The position numbers were made by a program, and so were the translations under genes. Positions 6,322 through 13,617 of a stretch of 15,294 bases of DNA are shown piece by piece. Every line of letters begins with the position of its first letter. The first letter of the stretch is position 1. Below the pieces are notes generated by a model that was not told where the DNA came from, searched no databases, and saw only the letters and a program-made list of their open reading frames with translations. This DNA comes from Candidatus Abyssobacteria bacterium SURF_5 (GTDB taxonomy: Bacteria; Abyssobacteria; SURF-5): assembly GCA_003598085.1 (NCBI GenBank), contig QZKU01000130.1, positions 1 through 15,294 on the forward strand, written 5' to 3'.

Positions 6322-7596
6322 ATGGCCTTGCAAGAGTATGAGAAATCCATGAACTACTGCATTCGGTGTTCACACTGCAAGTGGACTCCGTTCAACAAGA
6401 TCAAGAGCAAGCGCTATTCCGGCAATTGTCCCGCGATCTCCCGGTACAATTTCCATTCGTACGCCGGCGGCGGCCGCGTGGCCATTGCGTATTCTCTGTA
6501 TCTGGGCAGGAGTGAGATTACCGATGAGGTTTTGCAGACGATCTACCGGTGTCAATTGTGCGGCATGTGCCAGGTGGCCTGCCACCTGGTCGGCGAAATC
6601 TGCGAGCCGCTCGAGATCGCGCGCGAGTTGCGGATCAAATGCGTCGAGGAAGGCGAGATACTGCCGGAGCACATGATGATGATCGACAGCTTGCGCAAAA
6701 ACGACAACCCGCTCGGCGAACCGAAGGAGGGGCGCGGCGACTGGGCCGAGGGTCTTGGTCTCAAGAACATAAACAAGGAGAAAGCCGACGCTGTTTTCCA
6801 TGCCGGCTGCCGCTTCAGTTATGATCCGGACCTGCGGCGCATCGTGCGCGGCGCCGCCCAACTGCTCCTGCAGGCGGGAGTAGATATTGGCATTGGCGGA
6901 AGCGAGGAGTCGTGCTGCGGCGGCAGAGCGTTTGACATCGGATATCGGGGTCAAATGGAAAACTATGCGGACGATATCATTTCGCGGCTGAAAAGCGCCA
7001 GCGCAACGAAGATTATAACTCCCTGCGCCGACTGTTACAGCGCGTTCAAGCACATGTATCCGATGATTCGGAAGGAAATGGACATCGAGATTCTGCATAC
7101 GACGGAATATTTCGCGCGTTTGATACAGCAGGGGAAGCTTAAGCCGCGGGGAACGGATTTTCAGAGGGTGACATATCACGACCCATGTCATCTCGGGCGG
7201 CTTGGCGAGCCATACATACCGTGGGACGGCGAGTGGAAGAAAGTATGGGGGCAACTCAACGTGCCCGACCCGCCACGGCAAATTCGCCGCGGGATCGACG
7301 GCGTGTATGAGGCGCCGCGGGAAATATTGCGCAGCGTTCCGGGGCTCGAGCTGGTTGAAATGGAGCGAATCCGTGAATACAGTTGGTGCTGCGGAGCCGG
7401 TGGAGGCGTGCGGGAAGCTTTTGAAGATTTTTCCGAATGGACAGCGCTCGAACGAATTGAAGAGGCAAGAGACACCGGGGCGCAGGCGCTCGTGACGACA
7501 TGCGGCTGGTGCGAGCGCAACTTCAGGGACGCTCTTGAAACAAGCGGCGCCGATTTTCCGATCCTGGACATAACGGAATTACTCATTGGAGATTGA
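6322..7596 (+). CDS. GlcF/HdrD-like Fe-S oxidoreductase with two CCG domains
   Basis: This soluble electron-transfer subunit has 424 residues and no membrane segment. The N-terminus has two 4Fe-4S motifs: Cys13, 16, 19 and 36 (the last followed by Pro) and Cys77, 80, 83 and 87. Two cysteine-rich CCG domains follow, of the HdrB/HdrD/GlcF type: Cys163, 198, 199, 235, 238 and Cys289, 356, 357, 394, 397. In the second domain the gap between the first Cys and the CC pair is 66 residues, against 34 in the first, because of an inserted segment at about 296-342. AGGAGG (6308-6313) overlaps the preceding stop codon and lies 8 nt before the ATG. In heterodisulfide reductases CCG domains bind non-cubane 4Fe-4S clusters; in GlcF-like proteins they relay electrons. 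The role as relay from the neighbouring flavoproteins is inferred. Confidence 0.9.
   Translation: MALQEYEKSMNYCIRCSHCKWTPFNKIKSKRYSGNCPAISRYNFHSYAGGGRVAIAYSLYLGRSEITDEVLQTIYRCQLCGMCQVACHLVGEICEPLEIARELRIKCVEEGEILPEHMMMIDSLRKNDNPLGEPKEGRGDWAEGLGLKNINKEKADAVFHAGCRFSYDPDLRRIVRGAAQLLLQAGVDIGIGGSEESCCGGRAFDIGYRGQMENYADDIISRLKSASATKIITPCADCYSAFKHMYPMIRKEMDIEILHTTEYFARLIQQGKLKPRGTDFQRVTYHDPCHLGRLGEPYIPWDGEWKKVWGQLNVPDPPRQIRRGIDGVYEAPREILRSVPGLELVEMERIREYSWCCGAGGGVREAFEDFSEWTALERIEEARDTGAQALVTTCGWCERNFRDALETSGADFPILDITELLIGD
7588..7592 (+). promoter_or_regulatory. Ribosome binding site that fixes the start of flavoprotein A
   Basis: GGAGA lies 6 nt before the ATG at 7599. An in-frame TTG at 7593 would sit directly against this site. 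The ATG also aligns exactly with the start of the downstream paralogue. Confidence 0.65.
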
Positions 7597-7598
7597 AG

Positions 7599-9191
7599 AT
7601 GGATCAACAGGCTTACAGAACATTTGAAAGCATTCTTGGAGCGGAGAACGTCTCGCAGGATCCGGGACTCCTCGACGCGTATACATATCAGTGGCTCGGA
7701 GAAATGATCGGCGATCACACCCGCTTCGGTCCGTTTCGGCCCATTTGTGTTGTTTTGCCTTCCAGCACGGAAGAGGTGCAGGCGATCATCAAAACGTGCA
7801 ATCGCTTCAACCTCAAGTTCAAAGCGCATTCCACCGGATGGGGTCTCTACTGCAATCCTGGCGGCGACGGCGTCGTCATGCTCGACCTTCGGCGGATGAA
7901 CCGTCTCATCGAAATCAATGAACGCGACATGTACGCCGTGGTCGAGCCGTACGTGATTTGGGCGCAGATCCAGGTGGAAGCCATGCGCCGCGGGCTCAAC
8001 TGCGTCACGATCGGCGCTGGAAGCTGCACGTCCGCACTCGCCAACTGCACATCTCTCATGGGGACCGCGAACACAAATGTTTCGATGGGCTATAACGAGC
8101 GCAACATTCTCGGCGTGGAATGGGTTCTTCCCGACGGCGAAATCCTGCGACTCGGTTCACTCGGGTCCGGCGCCGGCTGGATCACGGGCGACGGCCCCGG
8201 CCCTTCGCTGCGCGGGATCATGCGCGGGACGTTCGGCGCGCTCGGCGGTCTCGGCGTCTTTACGAAATGCGCTATCCGACTCTACCAATGGGGCGGTCCC
8301 AGCGAGATGCCGAGCGAAAACATAATCAGCATCGAGGAACGACTCCTGAAATATCCCGAAAGAGCGGCTCTTGTCGCTCCGTACTTTGAAAACCGTGTCG
8401 ATTTCGAAGAGGCGCTGGCCAGAATAGGCGAAGCGGAAATCGCCTACTCCATCGGACTGCTCGAGCGGGGCCTGCTCACGCTCGGACTCGGCCTCGACAA
8501 CCTGCAATCGGCTGAAATGCGTGAAAACCTCGCGCCGTCTCTTCCCAAGTACATGTTCCCGGTTCTCATGGTGGCGAACAGCAAGAGCGAGTTGGATTAT
8601 CAGGTGAAAGTCCTGGACAGGATCATTGAGGAAACGCGCGGCAAGCGCTTCGAACTGCTCGAGCAGGAACAGTTCCGGGACATTATCACCCTGTTTCTCA
8701 TCAAAGGCGGCAGCGTTCCCGCAAAGGCGGTCTTCTCGCCGACCGGCGCGTTCAATCCGATCCTCTGCGGCTATTTCGGCACGCGGAAAACGCTGGTGAA
8801 GGCGATGGATGACGCCGAAGAGATCAAGCGCAAGTACGTAGAGTCGGGGCTGCTTGCCGACGATATGGCGGAGGGCGGCTGGAGTCCGCTCATCATCGAT
8901 CATGGCCACATGGAATATTTCGAGCACGAAACGCTGTTTGATCCCGCCGTGCCGCAATCCACGATGGCGCTCATGATGCTGACCATGGAGACGAACCAGT
9001 CGCTCGCGGACAAGAAACTGATGATTCCGTTTGCGAGTCAGGTGAAAGTCGCTCGCGCGCAGGGAATGGCGGTCCATGATTCGATCGTGGAGCATCATAA
9101 CTGCGATTATCGGGTATTGCAGAAGGGATTCAAGGCGGCCTTCGACCCGAACAACGCCGCCGACTCGTGCAATTATATCGAATCGCGTTAG
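7599..9191 (+). CDS. VAO-family FAD-binding oxidoreductase, paralogue A
   Basis: This 530-residue flavoprotein has an N-terminal PCMH-type FAD domain (about 45-235). Signatures are VLPSSTEEVQAIIKTCNRF (52-70), the loop HSTGWGLYCNPGG (77-89), VMLDLRRMNRLIEINERDM (93-111), VEPYVIWAQ (115-123), GYNERNILGVEWVLPDGEI (164-182) and FGALGGLGVFTK (212-223). The C-terminal substrate domain carries DHGHMEYFEHETLFDP (434-449) and ends FDPNNAADSCNYI. No His is apparent at the usual covalent-flavin loop, so non-covalent FAD is likely. Its start lies just after the Fe-S gene's stop, with GGAGA 6 nt upstream. The next gene is a 73%-identical paralogue. Cys85, Cys143 and Cys502 are absent from the paralogue. 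Substrate unknown; relatives oxidise alcohols or 2-hydroxy acids. Confidence 0.85.
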   Translation: MDQQAYRTFESILGAENVSQDPGLLDAYTYQWLGEMIGDHTRFGPFRPICVVLPSSTEEVQAIIKTCNRFNLKFKAHSTGWGLYCNPGGDGVVMLDLRRMNRLIEINERDMYAVVEPYVIWAQIQVEAMRRGLNCVTIGAGSCTSALANCTSLMGTANTNVSMGYNERNILGVEWVLPDGEILRLGSLGSGAGWITGDGPGPSLRGIMRGTFGALGGLGVFTKCAIRLYQWGGPSEMPSENIISIEERLLKYPERAALVAPYFENRVDFEEALARIGEAEIAYSIGLLERGLLTLGLGLDNLQSAEMRENLAPSLPKYMFPVLMVANSKSELDYQVKVLDRIIEETRGKRFELLEQEQFRDIITLFLIKGGSVPAKAVFSPTGAFNPILCGYFGTRKTLVKAMDDAEEIKRKYVESGLLADDMAEGGWSPLIIDHGHMEYFEHETLFDPAVPQSTMALMMLTMETNQSLADKKLMIPFASQVKVARAQGMAVHDSIVEHHNCDYRVLQKGFKAAFDPNNAADSCNYIESR

Positions 9192-9216
9192 CTCCTCAAG
9201 AGGGAGGGATGACCGA

Positions 9217-10812
9217 ATGAATACCGAAGCCTTCAAGATGTTCAAAAGCATCGTCGGGGCGGAAAACGTTTCACAGGATCCCGCGGTTCTGGACAGCTAC
9301 ACGTACCAGTGGATGGGTGAGATGACCGGCGACACGACCCGCTTCGGGCCATACCGGCCCGTCTGCGTCGCCCTGCCGTCGTCCACGGAGGAGGTGCAGG
9401 CGATTGTGCGAGCCTGCAATCGCTTCGGCCTGAAGGTCAAAGCCTTCTCCACCGGATGGGGGCTGTATTCGGCCCCGGGCGGCGAAGGCGTTGTCCAGCT
9501 CGATCTGAGGCGAATGAACCGCCTCATCGAGATCAATGAGAGGGACATGTACGCGCTTGTCGAGCCGTATGTCATCTGGGCGCAGCTCCAGGCGGAAGCC
9601 ATGCGAAAGGGGCTTAACTGCGTCACCATTGGCGCCGGAAGCTCGACGTCGGCTCTTGCCAACTGCACATCGGTCATGGGCGTCGCAAACAACAACGTCT
9701 CGATGGGGTACAACGAGCGCAATGTGCTGGGGGTCGAATGGGTCCTGCCGGACGGCGAAATCCTCAGACTCGGCGCGCCCGGCTCCGGAAACAGTTGGAT
9801 TTCGGGCGATGGTCCCGGGCCATCGCTGCGCGGCGTCATGCGCGGCGCGTTCGGCGCGCTTGGCGGCATGGGCGTGTTCACCAAATGCGCCGTCCGCCTG
9901 TATCAATGGGGAGGTCCGGCGGAGCTTGAGAGCGTGAATATCCTTTCGATGGACGAGCGTATTGTGGATTATCCGGAGAACGTCAAGCTGATCGCGCCGT
10001 ATTTCAACGACCGAACCAGTCTGGAGCAGGCGGTGGCGAAAATCGGTGAATCGGAAATCGCATATTCAGTTGGATTGCTCGAGCGCGGCCTGCTTACGCT
10101 CGGGTTGGGGAAAACGAACGCCGAATCGGCTGAGATGCGCGAAAACCTGCACCCGGTCATTCCGAAGCACATTTTTACGGTGCTCCTGGTCGCCAACAGC
10201 CGCAGTGAGCTGATGTTTCAAGCAAAGACGATCGACGCGATCCTGCAGGAGACCGGCGGAAAGCCGTTCGAGATGGTCGAGCAGGAGAACTTCCGCGATA
10301 TCATCACGCTGCTGCTGGTCAAAGGCGGGAGCGTGCCTGCTCGCGGGGTGTTCTCGCCCACCGGCTCTTTCAGCCCGATCCTGTGCGGTTTCTTCGCGAC
10401 CCGCGGCACGCTGGTCAAGGCGATGGACGATTCGGAGGAAATCAAGCGCAAGCATATCGAGTCGGGCCTTTTGGGGGATGACATGGGAGAAGGCGGCTGG
10501 GGGCCGCTCATTCTGGATCATGGGCATTCCGAGTATTTTGAAAATGAAACCCTGTTTGACCCGCAGGTCCCGGATTCGATTCAGGCGCTCGTGGATGTGA
10601 CCACAGAGACAAATGAGTCCCTGGCGAAAAAGAAGCTGATCATCCCCTTCCTCAGCCAGGTGAAGGTTGCGCGGGCGCAAAAGAAGTCGGCGCACGATAC
10701 GATCGCCCCGCACATGAACACCGATTATCGCCACCTGCAGCGAAAGTTCAAACAGGTGTTCGACCCGAACGATACCGCCGACTCATGCAATTACATTGAC
10801 GCCGGGAAATGA
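9217..10812 (+). CDS. VAO-family FAD-binding oxidoreductase, paralogue B
   Basis: This 531-residue flavoprotein aligns with paralogue A over 530 positions without a gap, 387 identical by my hand count (73%). The FAD-domain motifs are conserved: ALPSSTEEVQAIVRACNRF (52-70), FSTGWGLYSAPGG (77-89), LDLRRMNRLIEINERDM and VEPYVIWAQ. The C-terminal DHGHSEYFENETLFDP block is also kept. Identity is highest in the FAD domain and lowest in 241-280, 311-350 and 491-500, which may line the substrate site. The start at 9217 is preceded by AGGGAGGG (9201-9208), 8 nt away; an open frame reaches back to 9076 but only inside paralogue A. The gap to paralogue A is 25 nt. It could be an isoenzyme with another substrate or the second half of a heteromer. 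Confidence 0.85.
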   Translation: MNTEAFKMFKSIVGAENVSQDPAVLDSYTYQWMGEMTGDTTRFGPYRPVCVALPSSTEEVQAIVRACNRFGLKVKAFSTGWGLYSAPGGEGVVQLDLRRMNRLIEINERDMYALVEPYVIWAQLQAEAMRKGLNCVTIGAGSSTSALANCTSVMGVANNNVSMGYNERNVLGVEWVLPDGEILRLGAPGSGNSWISGDGPGPSLRGVMRGAFGALGGMGVFTKCAVRLYQWGGPAELESVNILSMDERIVDYPENVKLIAPYFNDRTSLEQAVAKIGESEIAYSVGLLERGLLTLGLGKTNAESAEMRENLHPVIPKHIFTVLLVANSRSELMFQAKTIDAILQETGGKPFEMVEQENFRDIITLLLVKGGSVPARGVFSPTGSFSPILCGFFATRGTLVKAMDDSEEIKRKHIESGLLGDDMGEGGWGPLILDHGHSEYFENETLFDPQVPDSIQALVDVTTETNESLAKKKLIIPFLSQVKVARAQKKSAHDTIAPHMNTDYRHLQRKFKQVFDPNDTADSCNYIDAGK

Positions 10813-10819
10813 AAAAGCG

Positions 10820-10848
10820 GGAATTTCAAGTGACTTTCCTGAAATTCC
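10820..10848 (-). terminator. Intrinsic terminator for the VWA gene, possibly bidirectional
   Basis: A perfect 9-bp inverted repeat, GGAATTTCA ... TGAAATTCC, encloses an 11-nt loop between two convergent genes. On the minus strand it is followed within a few bases by CTTTTTC, giving a stem plus T-run that would end the VWA transcript. On the plus strand there is no T-run, but the hairpin lies 7 nt after the stop of paralogue B and may still protect or end that mRNA. A second hairpin, CCGCAA-tct-TTGCGG, lies at 10941-10955 with no T-run on either strand. Confidence 0.55.
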
Positions 10849-10978
10849 TCGATCACGTGCTGCTCCCGGCCGAAGATATCGATCAACGCGATAATGTTTC
10901 CTTCAACAGATACGACAAAACGCCGATTATGGATAAGTCACCGCAATCTTTGCGGGGGTTGATCTCAATGTCACTGTT

Positions 10979-13300
10979 CTAGTTTGACCGCGAAGCGGGC
11001 GCATTAGGCTCAGCATCTTTCAGAACTTTGATTTTGTTCGTGAATATTCGTTCAACAAGAACGCAGATATTGTTTTCCTCCTTGTCCGTTGCAGATTGAG
11101 GAACCAGAAAGAATCTTTCTGCTTTCGGATCATAATCCTTTATCGTGTACCCATCCATTTTTTCGCCGTCCTTGAACAGAACGCGGAGGTGATCCTTCTG
11201 CGCGAAGAAACTGGAGAACTTCATTTTGCGAGCGATCTCCTTGTCGAAATGCTTGACGAAGAAGACAGCCTTTAAATCGACGAAGGAGACGTACGTGGGT
11301 GTCCCGCCGGCTTCTTTCTCCGTCTGCAAGAGAAAACCTTTTTCCTCAATGTTCCACGTCAAAGGAATCCCATATTTAACGCTGCCGTCTTTATAATGAA
11401 CCACCACTTGCTTTAAGGGGCTGTTGCAGTAAAGGAATTGAAATTCGCCTATCTGAATCACATCTCTGTCGGTAATTCTGGTTTCCTTTTTCAGGGGGGT
11501 TTTATTCAGATAAACAGTGTTGGCGCCGAGGCTTTTCAGGAGAAGGTGCGTGCCGCCCATCCTGCGAGCGATTTTCAATCTGGCATGGTGTTCATTCACG
11601 CTCTTGTGTCGAATTGAAATATCGGAAGATTTGTCACTCCCAATGGTTAGCCTTTTTCTTCTCGTTTTTTCGCTTATCTGTTTCAGGTCGATATATTCCA
11701 GTTGCAGGCTCTGGGGACATTCGAGGACGAGCAGCGTTCCTTCCGCCGGAACGAATTTTTTGTCCGAGAGCACTTTCGCGCCTCCCACCGTTCCCGTTAT
11801 CAACACTGAAGCGAGCAGAATCAATAACCACTTCTTCCAGTGGAATGAGTGGTTAAGGACCGCAGCCCGAATCTGGAGGCCCAGCGGCTCCTTCGGTAGA
11901 ATAAATTCAGGGCTGGAAGTCCTCAGGGTAAGCTCCCCGTTCCACTCTCTTCCATTCGAGAGGATGGTTTCCTTCTGGGCGAACGCTCTCACCACGGCTT
12001 CCGTCATGCCCTCTTTCCTTAGTCGAGAAATATCTATTTCAGCCCGACATTCAACGCCGGGCGGCAATTCGATTTTGGGAATGATATTTAGTTGGATATC
12101 TTCAAAGGGTTGCAGGCCCTCCAGCTTGAGTGCGAACTTTTCCTCGACCGTATCTCCGGCTCTCAAAGGGCCGAGCGATAACAGGAATGCTTTGCCCCAT
12201 TCGTATGTGCCTGTTGCGGGATCGAGTCTGCCGATCAGTATCTTGATCGGCTTTTTCGCCCTCAGGAGGAAGTGCGAGGGATGAATGATGAGCAGAGAGC
12301 CTTCGGGAGGTATGAAATTCAGGACCCCCTGAATAGCGCCGTCCCATTTTCCCTCAATGGCAATTTCCATATCGATCCTGATTTCGTTCTTCGGGCAGAT
12401 GATCTCGTTTGGGCTAACCTGCAGCGTGATATGCCGACTGAGCGGATCATCAATGAGCATGCCTTCGATCTGGATCCTCTGCCCAGCCGGCTTTCCTCGA
12501 ACCGGCTTGAGGAGCAGTGGGATAGTTGTCTTAAGAGGCAAGCATGCGGTACCCAATTCCAGGGTGGACTCCTCCGCCATGGAGACGTCATGCCTGATCT
12601 TCACCTCCGAGATCCCTCCCTGCAGCTTTCCGCCGAGCTTGATCGTCCCCCCGCGACAGGTTTTCACGAAATCGAATAATCCTGCATCGGGTTTTCCCTT
12701 CAGAGCCACGTACGTAATGAACCACTGCGTGCCCGGTGCAAAGCTCGGGCTGAACTGCTTCAGTATGGAGTCGTAGGTTATAAGCGATTCATCCTCGATG
12801 CTTTCTGGCGGATGATTTACTCCATCACTCATCAATACAAGGATCGATTCGCTCGAGGGGTTCATCAGGTGCAACTGATAAAGCTCCTCAATTCCTTTTT
12901 TCAAGCCGCATGGAAGATATGTGAAGTCATCCGGACAACTGAGACTATCGCAGAACTCGAGTATCTGCGTGAAATCATTGAAGTCATCTATTGTTTTTCG
13001 GTAGTGCAGTTTCGCGCTGTTGCCAAAGGTAACAAGTGAGACCGAATCACCGACAGACGATTCCTGTACGTAATCCTTTAGCGCCTTCTTCAAATCATCA
13101 ATGATGTCGTACATGCTATTGGAGACGTCGATCACAAAGACGACATTCTTTGTAGAAGCTTCTTCCTCGGGTTCTATGTGCCGCTCGACAGAGGCAAACA
13201 CTTGTGAGGACGACAGCAAGAGAATTGCCATCGCGAACGGAATAAGCCCTGCAGAACAAGTGACACTGACGGAAAAAAGACGACGGCTTCTCATGGACAT
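10979..13300 (-). CDS. Exported VWA-domain protein with degenerate FHA domain
   Basis: This 773-residue envelope protein has an N-terminal basic and hydrophobic signal sequence (about 1-37, ending SSQVFASVE). Its VWA domain spans 52-235 with an intact MIDAS motif (Asp58-Ser60-Ser62, Thr127, Asp159). A beta-rich region (240-480) precedes one membrane segment (about 489-508, WLLILLASVLITGTVGG). An FHA-like domain follows (548-625: RLTIGSDKSSDISIR, then HHARL). Residues 630-760 form a C-terminal domain with VSFVDLKAVFFVKHF and HLRVLFKDGEKMDGYTI, which I associate with DUF6982-type proteins. The topology implied is VWA outside the inner membrane and FHA in the cytoplasm. The FHA lacks the usual phosphothreonine contacts (Ser555 for Arg, Asn569 for Ser). 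Ribosome site weak; own promoter at 13491-13519. Role unknown; VWA/FHA proteins often serve in envelope complexes or signalling. Confidence 0.85.
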   Translation of the reverse strand: MSMRSRRLFSVSVTCSAGLIPFAMAILLLSSSQVFASVERHIEPEEEASTKNVVFVIDVSNSMYDIIDDLKKALKDYVQESSVGDSVSLVTFGNSAKLHYRKTIDDFNDFTQILEFCDSLSCPDDFTYLPCGLKKGIEELYQLHLMNPSSESILVLMSDGVNHPPESIEDESLITYDSILKQFSPSFAPGTQWFITYVALKGKPDAGLFDFVKTCRGGTIKLGGKLQGGISEVKIRHDVSMAEESTLELGTACLPLKTTIPLLLKPVRGKPAGQRIQIEGMLIDDPLSRHITLQVSPNEIICPKNEIRIDMEIAIEGKWDGAIQGVLNFIPPEGSLLIIHPSHFLLRAKKPIKILIGRLDPATGTYEWGKAFLLSLGPLRAGDTVEEKFALKLEGLQPFEDIQLNIIPKIELPPGVECRAEIDISRLRKEGMTEAVVRAFAQKETILSNGREWNGELTLRTSSPEFILPKEPLGLQIRAAVLNHSFHWKKWLLILLASVLITGTVGGAKVLSDKKFVPAEGTLLVLECPQSLQLEYIDLKQISEKTRRKRLTIGSDKSSDISIRHKSVNEHHARLKIARRMGGTHLLLKSLGANTVYLNKTPLKKETRITDRDVIQIGEFQFLYCNSPLKQVVVHYKDGSVKYGIPLTWNIEEKGFLLQTEKEAGGTPTYVSFVDLKAVFFVKHFDKEIARKMKFSSFFAQKDHLRVLFKDGEKMDGYTIKDYDPKAERFFLVPQSATDKEENNICVLVERIFTNKIKVLKDAEPNAPASRSN

Positions 13301-13617
13301 GGTTATATCTCGATTCCCTTGCCCGCCATCCCTGAAAGAGGCTTCGCCATCCTTACGAGATGGGCATCCGAAACGTGTCTTTGATGTTGCGGTGATGCGG
13401 TAAGACAGGATGGGGCAATTTCCGCATCAGCAGTAATGGGGTGCTGCGTGCAAAACAAGAATCCCGCGTATGCTTATCGAAGCACACATAAGTCTATAAA
13501 ACTTGTGAATTATTGTCAAGCAAAAAAAAGGTATTTTACTATATATTCAAAAGTCGCCTGCCAGGCACCGCGGGAAGCCGATTTCGGCGGAAGCCGGCTT
13601 CATCTGCGTTCGGATCA
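13301..13617. other. 317-nt spacer: VWA leader, promoter and palindromes
   Basis: There is no gene here. From right to left on the minus strand it contains: palindromic sequence just after the DUF1989 stop (GAAGCCGGCTTC at 13590-13601, GCCGA-tt-TCGGC at 13577-13588, and GCCTG-c-CAGGC at 13556-13566 followed on the minus strand by GACTTTT, a weak terminator candidate); an AT-rich tract (13520-13550); the VWA promoter (13491-13519); and a leader of about 184 nt to the VWA start. The leader has a tandem motif, AGGATGGCG / AGGGATGGCG on the minus strand, at 13345-13354 and 13324-13333. Confidence 0.6.
13491..13519 (-). promoter_or_regulatory. Strong sigma70-like promoter of the VWA gene
   Basis: On the minus strand, a consensus TTGACA (13519-13514) is followed after 17 nt by TAGACT (13496-13491). 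An AT-rich stretch just upstream of the -35 (13520-13550, with eight T in a row on the minus strand) resembles an UP element. Transcription would start near 13484, giving a leader of about 184 nt before the VWA start codon. Confidence 0.7.

Noticed and set aside
9076-9216. N-terminal extension of paralogue B back to 9076
   Set aside because: It lies inside paralogue A in another frame. The ATG at 9217 has an AGGGAGGG site and aligns exactly with the start of paralogue A.
4027-10734. Long antisense open frames, for example 303 codons at 6370-7281, 249 at 5584-6333, 364 at 8157-9251 and 222 at 10066-10734 (all minus)
   Set aside because: They lie wholly opposite clear enzyme genes. Their translations are rich in His and Arg without domain signatures, as expected of shadows of GC-rich coding sequence.
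11517-12679. Plus-strand frames of 255 and 135 codons inside the VWA gene
   Set aside because: The minus-strand frame carries clear VWA, membrane and FHA features over its whole length; these frames are shadows.
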